Assembly: GCA_018435665.1 (NCBI GenBank)
Contig: JAHDND010000162.1
Coordinates: forward strand, 1 to 54,674
Direction: 5' to 3'
Length of the DNA stretch: 54,674 nucleotides
Source of the DNA: Candidatus Thiosymbion sp.
Lineage (GTDB): Bacteria > Pseudomonadota > Gammaproteobacteria > Chromatiales > Chromatiaceae
Below are positions 26,241 to 35,607 of this stretch, piece after piece. A program made the translations under genes and the position numbers. Each line of letters starts with the position of its first letter. The first letter of the stretch is position 1. The notes beneath the pieces were generated by a model. That model was not told where the DNA came from, made no database searches, and saw only the letters and a program-made list of their open reading frames with translations.

Positions 26241-26363
26241 GCTCGGGGCGATGCGCGGGCAGGGCAGGGGGGGCGGCAGGCAGGCCACCTCATCTCATGG
26301 TGACGAGGCGGGGACCATCGGTCCCGGCGGGCTTCGCTCACCTGAGGTACTCCCAAGGAGAGG

Positions 26364-26855
26364 GTGGGGGTTCAGGTGGCTGGGCGGATTCTGATCGACC
26401 TGGCCAGCCAGCGTCTCTGGTTCCTCCAGGACGACCGTCAGCGCTTCACGGCGCCGGTATCGACTGCCCTCCTGGGCCCAGGGGAGCGCCGGGACAGTGG
26501 CTGCACCCCCCGTGGCCTGCACCGGGTCCGCATCCGGATCGGCGCCGGCTGTCCCGCCGGTACGGTCTTCGTCGGCCGGAGGCCCACGGGGGAGATCTAT
26601 GGCCCCGAGCTGGCGGCGCGCTTTCCCGAACGGGACTGGATCCTGACCCGTATCCTCTGGCTGACGGGGCTGGAGCCCGGTCGCAATCGCGGGGGGGCCG
26701 TCGATACCCTCCGCCGCTACATCTATATCCATGGCTGTCCGGAGATGGCACCTTTGGGCCTTCCCCTATCCCATGGCTGTATCCGCATGCATGACCAGGC
26801 ACTCCTACAACTCTTCGACCTGGCGCCCGCGGGCACCCTGGTAGAGATTCGCTGA
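26364..26855 (+). CDS. L,D-transpeptidase (YkuD) family protein
   Basis: The protein is up to 163 aa and consists of a YkuD domain only. The active site is visible as H123 and the SHGCIRM block with Cys139 and Arg141. L,D-transpeptidases make 3-3 crosslinks in peptidoglycan or attach lipoproteins to it. No signal peptide is seen, so it either acts in the cytoplasm or exports in an unusual way. The start is uncertain: GTG 26364 lies only 3 bases after an AAGGAG, while GTG 26376 is 15 bases after it. Confidence 0.83.
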   Translation: MGVQVAGRILIDLASQRLWFLQDDRQRFTAPVSTALLGPGERRDSGCTPRGLHRVRIRIGAGCPAGTVFVGRRPTGEIYGPELAARFPERDWILTRILWLTGLEPGRNRGGAVDTLRRYIYIHGCPEMAPLGLPLSHGCIRMHDQALLQLFDLAPAGTLVEIR

Positions 26856-27015
26856 GCGCGTCCCTTGAGCACCCGTGGTTATCCCCTCATCCCCCATCGG
26901 CCCTGTCCCGGTCCGGTCCCGGGCGCGGGCCCCGAAGCGTTCCTCGCCCCGTGCTGACCCGGATGTGGTTCGCCAGCACCTGCCCGATGGCGGTAGGCTA
27001 GGGGCGGCGTTTTAG

Positions 27016-27939
27016 GTGTTCTCGCTCCTGCTGACGCGCCTCGTCTCGGCCCTGGTGGTGGTGCTGGGGGTCTGCACCTTGGTCTTCCTGCTGATCCACC
27101 TGGTGCCGGGGGACCCGGTCGAGGCGATGCTGGGGGAAAACGCCCAGGTGGCGGACCGGGAGGCCTTGCGCCAGGCCCTGGGTCTGGATCGGCCCCTGGG
27201 CGAACAATATCTGGCATATCTCCAGCGCCTCGCGCGCCTCGACCTGGGGCTATCCTTTCAGGATCGCCGGCCGGTGGCCGCCATCCTCGGCGAACGCCTG
27301 CCGGCCACCCTGGAACTGACCCTCGCCGCCCTGGGCCTGGCCCTGCTCCTGGCACTGCCCCTGGGGGTGCTGGCGGCGCGCCATCGCGGTAGCCCGCTGG
27401 ACAGCGGGGCCATGGGCCTGTCCCTGGTGGGCATCTCCATCCCCAACTTCTGGCTCGGTCCCCTGTTGATCCTGGTCTTTTCCCTCTGGCTGGGCTGGAC
27501 GCCGGTGAGCGGGCGGGAGGGCCCGGCCAGCCTGATCCTGCCCGCCCTGACCCTGGGCACCGGCATGGCCGCCATCCTGGCGCGCATGGTCCGGGGCAGC
27601 ATCCTGGAGGTGCTGGGGGAGGACTATGTGCGTACCGCCCGCGCCAAGGGCTTGTCCGAGCGCCGGGTGCTTTGGGGGCATGCCCTGCGCAATGCCTGGC
27701 TGCCGATCCTGACCCTCATCGGCTTGCAGTTGGGGGGCCTGCTCGGCGGCGCCGTCATCACCGAGACGGTCTTCGCCTGGCCGGGGGTGGGCAGTCTGCT
27801 CGTCGAGGCCATCCAGAGCCGGGATTACCCGGTGGTCCAGGCCTGCGTGCTTCTGGTGAGCCTGAGCTATGTCTTCGTCAACACCCTCACCGACCTGGTC
27901 TATAGCTGGGTCGATCCGCGGATCCATTGGCGCTCATGA
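27016..27939 (+). CDS. ABC transporter permease, DppB/OppB type
   Basis: The 307-aa permease has the N-terminal pattern LVFLLIHLVPGDPVEAMLG, six helices, and the ATPase-contacting segment (EDYVRTARAKGLSERRVLWGHALRNA, about 200-225). It belongs to peptide, nickel or oligosaccharide importers of the Dpp/Opp class. The start is GTG at 27016. It overlaps the DppC-type gene as ATGA. No binding protein or ATPase gene is nearby, so these permeases depend on parts coded elsewhere. Confidence 0.93.
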   Translation: MFSLLLTRLVSALVVVLGVCTLVFLLIHLVPGDPVEAMLGENAQVADREALRQALGLDRPLGEQYLAYLQRLARLDLGLSFQDRRPVAAILGERLPATLELTLAALGLALLLALPLGVLAARHRGSPLDSGAMGLSLVGISIPNFWLGPLLILVFSLWLGWTPVSGREGPASLILPALTLGTGMAAILARMVRGSILEVLGEDYVRTARAKGLSERRVLWGHALRNAWLPILTLIGLQLGGLLGGAVITETVFAWPGVGSLLVEAIQSRDYPVVQACVLLVSLSYVFVNTLTDLVYSWVDPRIHWRS

Positions 27940-28889
27940 GTGATCGGGGTTCAGGGGCTCTGGCGAGGGATCAGGCTGGATCTGAGGCGGGATCAATGGC
28001 CGATTCTCAGGTCGGATCTCAGGCTTGGTCTCAATCGGGAACTCGGGCAGAGCCTCAGACGGGGGCTCAACCGGGATGGGCTCAGACCGGGGTGCGAATC
28101 TGGGGCTTGCCGGGGGCCTTCCTCTTTGGCTGGGCCCTGCTCGCCCTGGTCGCGCCCTGGCTCCCCCTGACGCCGGACGCGGTCGATCTGCCGGGGATCC
28201 TGGCACGACCGGGCCCCGATTCCCTACTGGGAAACGACGACCTGGGCCGCCCCATCCTCGACCGGCTGTTGGTCGGGGCGCGCATCGCCTTTGTGGTGAG
28301 CTTCGGCGTCGTCGCCCTCTCCGCCGCGATCGGAGTGCTGGTGGGGGGGATAGGGGCCTTTACCGGCGGCTGGATCGATCTGCTCCTGGTGCGCCTGATC
28401 GATGTCTTTCTCGCCTTCCCTGGCATCCTGCTGGCCATCGCCCTGGCGGGGATACTGGGTCCGGGGATCGACAATCTCATCCTGGCCCTGTCCGCCACCG
28501 GCTGGGTGGGCTATGCCCGGCTGACGCGCGCCCAGATCCTGGCCCTGAAGGAGCGGGATCATGTCCTGGCGGCCCGGGCCCTGGGGGTTGGGCCGGGGCG
28601 CATCCTGGTGCGTCACCTGCTGCCCCTGGCCCTGACGCCCCTCATCGTCGAGGCGACCTTCGGCATCGCCGGGGTGGTGGTCGCCGAGGCGGGGCTGTCC
28701 TTTCTGGGCCTGGGGGTGCAGCCCCCCCAGGCCTCCTGGGGCAGCATGATCCGGGAGGGTGTCGGCTACATGCTGGTGGCCCCCCATCTGGTCCTGGCCC
28801 CGGGCGTGGCCATCGCCCTGGTGGTTTTCTCCGTCAATCTCCTCGGTGACCGCCTGCGGGATTGGCTGGACGTGCGCCACGCCGCATAG
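27936..28889 (+). CDS. ABC transporter permease, DppC/OppC type
   Basis: The 317-aa second permease of the importer has typical DppC blocks: GPDSLLGNDDLGRPILDRLLVGARI, FLAFPGILLAIALAG, ILALKERDHVLAARALGVG and the terminal VFSVNLLGDRLRDWLD. It starts at ATG 27936 overlapping the upstream stop. The first 45 residues are not part of the family: they are a Ser/Gln/Ala/Gly-rich stretch of degenerate short repeats (27950-28090) placed before the first helix. Confidence 0.93.
   Translation: MSDRGSGALARDQAGSEAGSMADSQVGSQAWSQSGTRAEPQTGAQPGWAQTGVRIWGLPGAFLFGWALLALVAPWLPLTPDAVDLPGILARPGPDSLLGNDDLGRPILDRLLVGARIAFVVSFGVVALSAAIGVLVGGIGAFTGGWIDLLLVRLIDVFLAFPGILLAIALAGILGPGIDNLILALSATGWVGYARLTRAQILALKERDHVLAARALGVGPGRILVRHLLPLALTPLIVEATFGIAGVVVAEAGLSFLGLGVQPPQASWGSMIREGVGYMLVAPHLVLAPGVAIALVVFSVNLLGDRLRDWLDVRHAA
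27950..28090 (+). repeat. Degenerate short repeats coding the DppC N-terminal extension
   Basis: Many near-copies of GGATCTCAGGC-like units (GGATCAGGC, GGATCTGAGGC, GGATCTCAGGC, GGGGCTCAACC) follow each other and code a low-complexity Ser/Gln/Ala/Gly stretch. Confidence 0.6.
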
Positions 28890-28930
28890 GGCCCGCGTAC
28901 CGGCATCTGCCCAACATTGGCCCAAATTCG

Positions 28931-28971
28931 CCCCGGCATCGGCCCGGCCAGCGCCCCCGGTGATGCCGGGG
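28931..28971. repeat. 10-bp inverted repeat downstream of dppC-type gene
   Basis: CCCCGGCATC at 28931-28940 is perfectly complementary to GATGCCGGGG at 28962-28971. No T-run follows. It could be a processing or weak termination hairpin. Confidence 0.5.
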
Positions 28972-28999
28972 TGCTGGTCGCCGGGTATTCGGGCCGTTA

Positions 29000-29070
29000 T
29001 AGTCATCGCCCAGCATTTTTCGGTTTCCCCGATCCGCCTTGTCGCTACCGAAAATTGAGGTGTGTCGTGC
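29000..29070 (+). promoter_or_regulatory. Intergenic element copy 1, upstream of nagZ
   Basis: Shares TAGTCATCGC (29000-29009), TTTTCGGT (29017-29024), a TCCCCGATCC-type middle and ACCGAAAA (29047-29054) with the copy upstream of rpsO. The two T/A-rich arms form a perfect 8-bp inverted repeat. The -10-like end is degenerate in this copy. Confidence 0.6.
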
Positions 29071-29120
29071 GTAAGCCGGCGCCCTGGTCGTCGTCGCTCA
29101 CCGCTGGAGGTCTTGGCATC

Positions 29121-30167
29121 ATGTCCCTGGGTCCCGTCATCCTCGATCTCGAGGGGCCTGCACTCACCGCGGAGGAGCGTGACCTGCTGCGCCAGCCCGC
29201 GGTGGGCGGCGTCATCCTCTTTAGCCGCAACTTTCAGGACCCCGATCAACTGGCGGCCCTGACGGCGGAGATCCACGCCCTCCGCGATCCTCACTTGCTG
29301 ATCGGCGTCGATCAGGAGGGGGGACGGGTGCAACGCTTCCGGTCCGGTTTCACCCCACTGCCGCCGGCGGCCCGCTTCGGGGCCCTGGCCCAGCATCACC
29401 CCCACCAGGCCCGGCAGGCGGCCGAGGCCGTGGGCTGGCTGATGGCCGCCGAGTTGCGCGCGGTGGGGGTGGATTTCAGCTTCGCCCCGGTGCTGGACCT
29501 GGATCGTGGCCTCAATACCGTCATCGGCGATCGGGCCTTCGCCACCAACGTGAATCTGGTCACGGAACTGGCCGGGGCCTGGTGCGAGGGGGTGCGGGCA
29601 GCGGGAATGGCCGCGGTGGGCAAGCACTTTCCCGGGCACGGGGGGGTGGCCGCGGATTCCCATGCCGAACTGCCGGTCGACGAGCGCCCCTATGAGACCA
29701 TCGCCGGCGATGATCTGGTGCCCTTCACGCGCCTGATCCGTCATGGTCTGGAGGCGGTCATGCCCGCCCATGTCCTCTATTCCCACGTCGACCCCCGGCC
29801 GGCGGGCTTTTCGCCCTTCTGGCTCCAGGAGGTCTTGCGTCACCGGCTGGGTTTCCAAGGGGTCATCTTCAGTGACGACCTCAACATGGGGGCCGCCGCG
29901 GCCGGCGGGGGCTACGCCGAGCGGGCCCGGGCCGCCCTGGCCGCTGGCTGCGATGTCCTGCTGATTTGCCAGAACCGGCCGGCGGCCCTAGAGATCGTCG
30001 CGGCCCTGCGCCATCACGACGATCCCACCACGCATCTGCGTTGTCTGCGCATGCATGGCCGTGGCCGGGTGGATCGCGCCCATCTCCCCCTGGACCCCCG
30101 CTGGCAGCGGGGGGTGAGGGCGGCGGCCGCCCTGCTGGAGGCGCCGTCCCTGGATCTGGATCTCTGA
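29121..30167 (+). CDS. nagZ: Beta-N-acetylhexosaminidase NagZ
   Basis: This cytoplasmic family 3 glycosidase removes N-acetylglucosamine from recycled muropeptides. The 348-aa protein has the NagZ landmarks: GVDQEGGRVQRF, KHFPGHG at 168-174, the catalytic DSH loop at 179-181 and nucleophile Asp252 in SDDLNM. ATG 29121 (MSLGPVILDLEG) is chosen with GGAGG upstream; the open frame extends to 28917 but that part overlaps the intergenic repeat element. hpt follows 46 bases later, an arrangement common in gammaproteobacteria. Confidence 0.95.
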   Translation: MSLGPVILDLEGPALTAEERDLLRQPAVGGVILFSRNFQDPDQLAALTAEIHALRDPHLLIGVDQEGGRVQRFRSGFTPLPPAARFGALAQHHPHQARQAAEAVGWLMAAELRAVGVDFSFAPVLDLDRGLNTVIGDRAFATNVNLVTELAGAWCEGVRAAGMAAVGKHFPGHGGVAADSHAELPVDERPYETIAGDDLVPFTRLIRHGLEAVMPAHVLYSHVDPRPAGFSPFWLQEVLRHRLGFQGVIFSDDLNMGAAAAGGGYAERARAALAAGCDVLLICQNRPAALEIVAALRHHDDPTTHLRCLRMHGRGRVDRAHLPLDPRWQRGVRAAAALLEAPSLDLDL

Positions 30168-30213
30168 TACCAACCGGATCATGGCTCATGCCCTTTACCC
30201 TGGAGATGCCCCC

Positions 30214-30774
30214 ATGTCCCTGACCCCTGGTGAATATGCCGCTGTCGCGGCCCGGGCCGAATTGCTCGTGAGCGGTGAAGAGGTGGAGCGGGCCCTGGAC
30301 CGCATGGCCGATGAGATCGGCGGTGATCTGGCGACCAGCGATCCCCTGGTCCTCTGCGTCATGACCGGGGCCGTGATCGTTGCCGGGCGACTGCTGCCAC
30401 GCCTGGCCTTCCAGCTCCAACTGGGCTACATCCATGCCACTCGCTACCGGGGCGCGACCCGGGGTGGTGATCTCGCCTGGCTCCACCGGCCGAGCGCCGC
30501 GATTAAGGGCCGGCATATCCTGCTGCTCGATGACATCCTGGACGAGGGACTGACCCTGGAGGCGGCCGCCGATGCCTGTCGGGAAGACGAGGCGGCCAGC
30601 GTCCGCTGCGCCGTGCTGGTCGAAAAGGAGCGGGCGCGGAGTTCCACCCTGCGGCCCGATTACGTCGGCATCCGCACCCCCGATCGTTACCTCTTCGGTT
30701 ACGGCCTGGACTACCGGAATTATTTCCGCAACGCGGCGGGGATCTACGCCGTAGCGGACGAGGATATCGGCTAG
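30214..30774 (+). CDS. hpt: Hypoxanthine-guanine phosphoribosyltransferase
   Basis: The 186-aa PRPP-dependent transferase makes IMP from hypoxanthine (and GMP from guanine). The PRPP-binding motif appears as ILLLDDILDEGLTL near 109-122, with VMTGAVIVAGRLLP earlier and PDYVGIRTPDRYLFGYGLDY near the C-terminus. It starts at ATG 30214 with GGAGATG upstream. It fits downstream of methylthioinosine phosphorylase, which releases hypoxanthine; that gene is 0.9 kb further on the same strand. Confidence 0.92.
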   Translation: MSLTPGEYAAVAARAELLVSGEEVERALDRMADEIGGDLATSDPLVLCVMTGAVIVAGRLLPRLAFQLQLGYIHATRYRGATRGGDLAWLHRPSAAIKGRHILLLDDILDEGLTLEAAADACREDEAASVRCAVLVEKERARSSTLRPDYVGIRTPDRYLFGYGLDYRNYFRNAAGIYAVADEDIG

Positions 30775-31120
30775 CGCCTCATGTCATCTTGAGTTGCGCG
30801 TCTGGGGGCCAGAACCAAATGCGTGTGCCTGGTCGGTCGTGATCCCTGGGGTGATTGGCTTCCCCGGCCAGAACAGGCGCGGATCGAGGTTCCGGGGCGC
30901 GGGTGGGGTCTGTCCCTGGGTTGCCAGCGGAACCGCAGGATGCGGGTATTTAATAAAAAGCTAATAAATTTATATGCTTGTTGACAAATGGGGGTTTATG
31001 GCGTAACAAGGGAACAGGTGGCGGCCTCGCGATATCGGTTTCCCGGCGCGCAGTGCCGGGAGCGCGTGCCCCCCCGTCATCGTCCGCAAAATCATTAGAA
31101 GATAAGAGGAGGGTAGTCCC
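30775..31120. other. Intergenic region with an AT-rich promoter part
   Basis: The first 170 bases are GC-rich with no recognisable gene. From about 30945 the sequence becomes AT-rich and contains the promoter listed separately for the hemerythrin gene. Confidence 0.5.
30981..31009 (+). promoter_or_regulatory. Probable sigma-70 promoter of the hemerythrin gene
   Basis: TTGACA at 30981-30986 is a perfect -35 box; 17 bases later TAACAA (31004-31009) is a 4/6 -10 box. It sits at the edge of an AT-rich patch and about 110 bases before the ATG. Confidence 0.6.
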
Positions 31121-31582
31121 ATGCACGACCTGGCCCATTACCACGAAAGCCACAACGATTTGCGGCAGATGATCGCCGACTTGCAGTCCCTGCTGACCCC
31201 GGAAATGCTCCAGATCCGCCCCAACGCGCGGACGGCCTATCAGCTTCTGTGCGATCTGGGGACTAAAGTCAAAACCCACCTCACCGAGGAGGACCGGGGT
31301 GTTTATCCCAGCCTGCTCATCCACGAGGACCCCCGGGTCAAGTCCCTGGCCTGGGGATTCATCAATGGTGAAAAGCCCTTGCGCCGCGCCTTCGATGATT
31401 ATCACCGCCGCTGGTTGAAGAACTGCGATTTCAACTTCACCCAGGACTTCATCACCGAGAGTCGCAGCATCTTCCAGATGGTCGCCGAGCGCATCGACCG
31501 CGAGAATCAGGTCCTCTTTCCCAAACTGGTCGAGATCGGGCTCTTCCCGGAGGCCCAGGGGGTCCGGGAGGCCCGGGCCTGA
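31121..31582 (+). CDS. Hemerythrin HHE domain protein
   Basis: This 153-aa helical protein has hemerythrin-type metal ligands: HYHESHNDL at the start, HLTEEDRGVYPSL with His and Glu near 57-61, and RENQVLFPKL near 129-138. It could bind a di-iron centre for oxygen, NO or iron-stress sensing or storage. A very strong ribosome site (AGAGGAGGG) and a good upstream promoter indicate substantial expression as its own unit. Confidence 0.85.
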   Translation: MHDLAHYHESHNDLRQMIADLQSLLTPEMLQIRPNARTAYQLLCDLGTKVKTHLTEEDRGVYPSLLIHEDPRVKSLAWGFINGEKPLRRAFDDYHRRWLKNCDFNFTQDFITESRSIFQMVAERIDRENQVLFPKLVEIGLFPEAQGVREARA

Positions 31583-31614
31583 ACCTGGTCCTGAATTCGG
31601 ACCTGAATTCGGCC
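31579..31614. repeat. Three 12-nt tandem repeats between hemerythrin and mtnP
   Basis: Three consecutive units of CCTGAAxxxGGx type, two of them CCTGAATTCGG(A/C), cover the end of the hemerythrin gene and the spacer. Confidence 0.55.
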
Positions 31615-31634
31615 CAGGCCCGCTTTCCCGGTAA

Positions 31635-32423
<789 letters not shown>

Positions 32424-32454
32424 CCCCTTCCGGCGGGCCTGACGTAAAATCCCG

Positions 32455-32521
<67 letters not shown>

Positions 32522-32585
32522 ACCCTGACCCCGTCGTAGACGCCATTCTCCTCCTCTCCACCGCCTCGGCCCGGGAGCCACCGCC

Positions 32586-33431
32586 GTGAAGTTGACCGTC
32601 GAAGCCTTTCGCGCCTGGGACAACAAGTGCATCACCCTGCTCGGCATGTCCGGGGTGGGCAAGACCTATCTCTCCGGCCTGTTGCGCCGGCATGACTGGT
32701 TCCATTACTCCGGGGATTACCGCATCGGTACCCGCTACCTGGATGAGCACATCCTCGATCTCATCAAGGGCCAGGCCATGCAGGTGCCCTTTCTGCGCGA
32801 CCTGCTGCGCCAGGACTGGATCTTCATCCGCAACAACATCAAGGTCGATGACCTGGGGCCGGTGCTGAGCTTCGTCGGCAAGCTGGGCAACCCGGAACTA
32901 AATGGCATGGGGCTGGAGGAGTTCAACCGCCGCCAGGCCCTCTACCGGCAAGCGGAGATTGCCGCCATGCGGGACGTGCCGGACTTCAAGCGCAAGGCAC
33001 GGGAGATCTATGGCTACCGCCACCTGGTCAACGACGTCGGCGGTTCCCTCTGCGAACTGGAGGAGCCCGCGGTCATCGACCTCCTGGCCCGGGAAAGCCT
33101 GATCCTCTACATCCAGGTCCCGCCGGAGGATGAGATCAAGCTCATCCAGCGTGCCCAGGCCGATCCCAAACCCCTCTATTACCGCCCGGCCTTTCTGGCG
33201 GCGGCGGTGAAGGACTTCCTCGCCGAACGCCGGCTCGAATATGTCGCGGAGATCGATCCCGACGATTTCACCCGCTGGGTCTTCCCGCGCCTCTTCCATT
33301 CCCGGGTGCCGCGCTACGAGGCCATCGCCGGTCCCCATGGCTACACCCTCTCGTCCACCGAAGTGGCTCGGGTGCGGGACGAGCGGGACTTCCTCGAACT
33401 GGTCGAACAGGCCATCGCCCGCAAGGGCTGA
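32586..33431 (+). CDS. P-loop ATPase/kinase-like protein of unknown function
   Basis: The 281-aa cytoplasmic protein has one clear motif, Walker A LLGMSGVGKTYLSGLL near 18-33. The rest (FHYSGDYRIGTRYLDEHI, GSLCELEEPAVIDLLA, ILYIQVPPEDEIKLIQRA) suggests a nucleotide-kinase-like fold with phosphate acceptor unknown. It starts with GTG 32586 (GGGAG upstream). It stands between methylthioinosine phosphorylase and metA on the same strand, so a link to sulfur amino acid metabolism is possible by position only. Confidence 0.75.
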   Translation: MKLTVEAFRAWDNKCITLLGMSGVGKTYLSGLLRRHDWFHYSGDYRIGTRYLDEHILDLIKGQAMQVPFLRDLLRQDWIFIRNNIKVDDLGPVLSFVGKLGNPELNGMGLEEFNRRQALYRQAEIAAMRDVPDFKRKAREIYGYRHLVNDVGGSLCELEEPAVIDLLARESLILYIQVPPEDEIKLIQRAQADPKPLYYRPAFLAAAVKDFLAERRLEYVAEIDPDDFTRWVFPRLFHSRVPRYEAIAGPHGYTLSSTEVARVRDERDFLELVEQAIARKG

Positions 33432-33470
33432 GCCGTATCGCCAATCCGCGGCCGGCCAGTCTGAACAGGT

Positions 33471-33490
33471 GAAGTCCGTCGGCGGACTTC
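33471..33490. terminator. Perfect 8-bp hairpin with TCGG loop before metA
   Basis: GAAGTCCG, TCGG, CGGACTTC form a perfect stem in the 182-base gap between the P-loop gene and metA. It lacks a following T-run, so it may be a processing, weak termination or regulatory hairpin. Confidence 0.45.
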
Positions 33491-33613
33491 TAACCCGCCA
33501 ACCCACCACGGATACCCGGCCCTAACCATCGCGTTACATGCCAGAAGCGAGATCAAGGCTCCCCTGACTCCGGTCCCGCATGCACTCTCTCCACCCCATT
33601 TCGGATGCGTCTC

Positions 33614-34687
33614 ATGCCCATCGTCGCCCACAATGACTTGCCGACCTTCGCCCGCCTGCGCGACGAGGGGCAGAACATCCTCGACCCCCGCCGGGCCCTG
33701 CATCAGGACATCCGCGAGCTGCATATCGGCCTGCTCAACATGATGCCGGACACGGCCCTGGCCGCCACAGAGCGCCAGTTCTTCCGCCTGGTCGGCCAGA
33801 GCAACCAGATCGCCCAGTTCTACGTCCATCCCTTCAGCCTGGAGGCCCTGCCGCGGGGCGCCGAGGCCCGGGCGCATATCGAGCGCTACTACGAGCCCTT
33901 CGATCGGATCCGGGCCGAGGGTCTGGACGCCCTGATCATCACCGGCGCCAACGTGACCCATCCCGATCTCTCCAACGAGCCCTTCTGGGAGCCCCTGCGG
34001 GAGGTCGTCGACTGGGCCCTGGAGAACGTCACCTCCACCCTCTGCTCCTGTCTGGCCACCCATGCGGTGCTTCAGTTCCGCTATGGTCAGCGCCGCTATG
34101 GGCTGCCGGGTAAGAAGTGGGGGGTCTACCCCCACCGGGTGGTGGACCGCCGGCATCCCCTGGTCGAGAACGTCAATACCCTCTTCGATGTCCCCCATTC
34201 CCGCTTCAACGAGATCGGCCGTCACCAGTTCGACGCCGCCGGGCTGCGGGTCCTGGCGGAAAGCGATCAGGCGGGGGTCCACCTGGCGGTGAGCGAGGAC
34301 GGCTTTCGCCTGGTCTTCTTCCAGGGCCACCCGGAGTACGACACCGTCTCCCTGCTCAAGGAGTACAAGCGGGAGGTCGGCCGCTTCATCCAGGGTCAGC
34401 GCCCGGATTACCCCCCCTTTCCGGAGCACTATATCCGGCTGCGGGACCGCGCCATCTTGGAGGAGCACCGGCTGCGCATTCTCGAAGCCCTCGACCGGGG
34501 TCAGACCCCGCCCAAGGTGCCGGAGTCCCGCGTCGCCACCTCCCTGGACAACACCTGGCATGACACCGCGGAGGGGGTGGTCGGCAACTGGATGGGCTGC
34601 ATCTACCAGGTCACCAACAGCGATCGCCGTCTGCCCTTCATGCCCGGGGTCGATCCTGACGATCCCCTCGGTCTGCGGCGCCTGTAG
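33614..34687 (+). CDS. metA: Homoserine O-acyltransferase MetA
   Basis: MetA activates homoserine with succinyl- or acetyl-CoA in methionine synthesis. The 357-aa protein begins MPIVAHNDLPTFARLR; RELHIGLLNMMPDTALAATERQF is the family core. The catalytic Cys is Cys146 in CSCLATH, and the His-Glu pair lies in GHPEYD. The acyl-donor loop reads ITGANVTHPDLSNEPFW, unlike the E. coli sequence, so the donor (succinyl or acetyl) cannot be read from it. Start M at 33614 is preferred by family similarity; an in-frame ATG lies at 33605. Confidence 0.9.
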   Translation: MPIVAHNDLPTFARLRDEGQNILDPRRALHQDIRELHIGLLNMMPDTALAATERQFFRLVGQSNQIAQFYVHPFSLEALPRGAEARAHIERYYEPFDRIRAEGLDALIITGANVTHPDLSNEPFWEPLREVVDWALENVTSTLCSCLATHAVLQFRYGQRRYGLPGKKWGVYPHRVVDRRHPLVENVNTLFDVPHSRFNEIGRHQFDAAGLRVLAESDQAGVHLAVSEDGFRLVFFQGHPEYDTVSLLKEYKREVGRFIQGQRPDYPPFPEHYIRLRDRAILEEHRLRILEALDRGQTPPKVPESRVATSLDNTWHDTAEGVVGNWMGCIYQVTNSDRRLPFMPGVDPDDPLGLRRL

Positions 34688-34750
34688 CTATCCCTCCCGG
34701 AACAACCCCTGCTGGCGATCGCCGCAGTGGCAGCCAGAGGGCGGCCGCCC

Positions 34751-35344
34751 TCAGTCGCTCCCGGTCGCCACCGCCGGCACCAGGGCCTGGCCGCAGGCGC
34801 GGCACAGATAGCGCTGGCCGCGCTGGATGCGGTGGTGACGGATGCTGGTCAAGAGGTGGGAGCGGCAGCCACAGCGGTAGGGAAAGCGGTCCAGGTTCCG
34901 GGTTTTCAGATCGCTGACGTCGTAATCATGACAGCGCGTCGGCGGAACGCCGAATAGATGCATGATGGCTCGCCACTCGGTCCCATGGGGCTCTATCCGG
35001 GGACCGTGGCGGTGGAAGGCGATGACGTGGGCGACCTCGTGGGGGACGGTGCGGGCGAGAAAGTCCTCCCCATGGCGCGCCAGCAGGGCGGGGTTGTAGC
35101 GCACCGTCCAGAGTTGCCCCGCCTGGCGCCGGACCTGACCCGCCCCGCGGCCCCGCAGGTCGCAGCGGATCTCCACCCCCGGGGTTGCCAGACCGAAGTG
35201 CCGCGCCGCGCTCTCCAGCAAGGTCCGGGTGCGGGCCCCCGCCAGGGCGATGAGCGGCTCCAGGGACTGAGGTGTGGGCAGGGAAGCGGAGGGGTCCTGG
35301 CCCGCTCCGGTGAGCCGCGATGAAGGGGGTATGACGGAGGGCAT
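34751..35344 (-). CDS. SprT-like zinc metalloprotease domain protein
   Basis: The protein (about 197 aa) has a SprT-like core: the HEVAHVIAFH zinc motif (HExxH), then HGTEWRAIMHLFG with the third ligand, and a C-terminal zinc ribbon with YRCGC and YLCRACG. SprT-family proteins are putative DNA-protein crosslink or stress proteases; the bacterial role is unclear. A GAGAAAGAG ribosome site supports ATG 35344. The frame extends to 35623 but that part covers the promoter and terminators of the rimP operon. It converges on metA, with a GGGCGGCCGCCC palindrome in the gap. Confidence 0.85.
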   Translation of the reverse strand: MPSVIPPSSRLTGAGQDPSASLPTPQSLEPLIALAGARTRTLLESAARHFGLATPGVEIRCDLRGRGAGQVRRQAGQLWTVRYNPALLARHGEDFLARTVPHEVAHVIAFHRHGPRIEPHGTEWRAIMHLFGVPPTRCHDYDVSDLKTRNLDRFPYRCGCRSHLLTSIRHHRIQRGQRYLCRACGQALVPAVATGSD

Positions 35345-35387
35345 TGGCTCTTTCTCGGGGAGAGACATCATTAATTCAGGCCCTGTC

Positions 35388-35416
35388 TTGCCCGGGGACG
35401 GAAAGGGCCGTATTAT
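35388..35416 (+). promoter_or_regulatory. Sigma-70 promoter of the rimP-nusA-infB operon
   Basis: TTGCCC (35388-35393), 17 bases, TATTAT (35411-35416). Initiation near 35423 would give a leader of about 185 nt before rimP. Confidence 0.6.
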
Positions 35417-35462
35417 GCCAGGGATTGGAACGGGGTTCCTTTTGGAGCCCTGATCGACCAGG

Positions 35463-35486
35463 ACCCCGGGATCGGGGTTTTTTTTG
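35463..35486 (+). terminator. First leader terminator upstream of rimP
   Basis: ACCCCG, GGAT, CGGGGT followed by a run of T. It lies inside the transcript expected from the 35388 promoter. Confidence 0.7.
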
Positions 35487-35543
35487 GTTTCTCGTATTTC
35501 GCGACCCAGGCGCCTTGCGCGGCCGGGGTCCTGACGCAGCGAG

Positions 35544-35565
35544 TGGGCCTCAAGGCCCATTTTTT
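35544..35565 (+). terminator. Second leader terminator upstream of rimP
   Basis: TGGGCC, TCAA, GGCCCA followed by six T. It lies 43 bases before the rimP ATG, so it must be read through or avoided for operon expression. Confidence 0.75.
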
Positions 35566-35607
35566 GTTTATGAATCTTTTTTTTGATCACGATGTTAGCG
35601 GCGGCGG

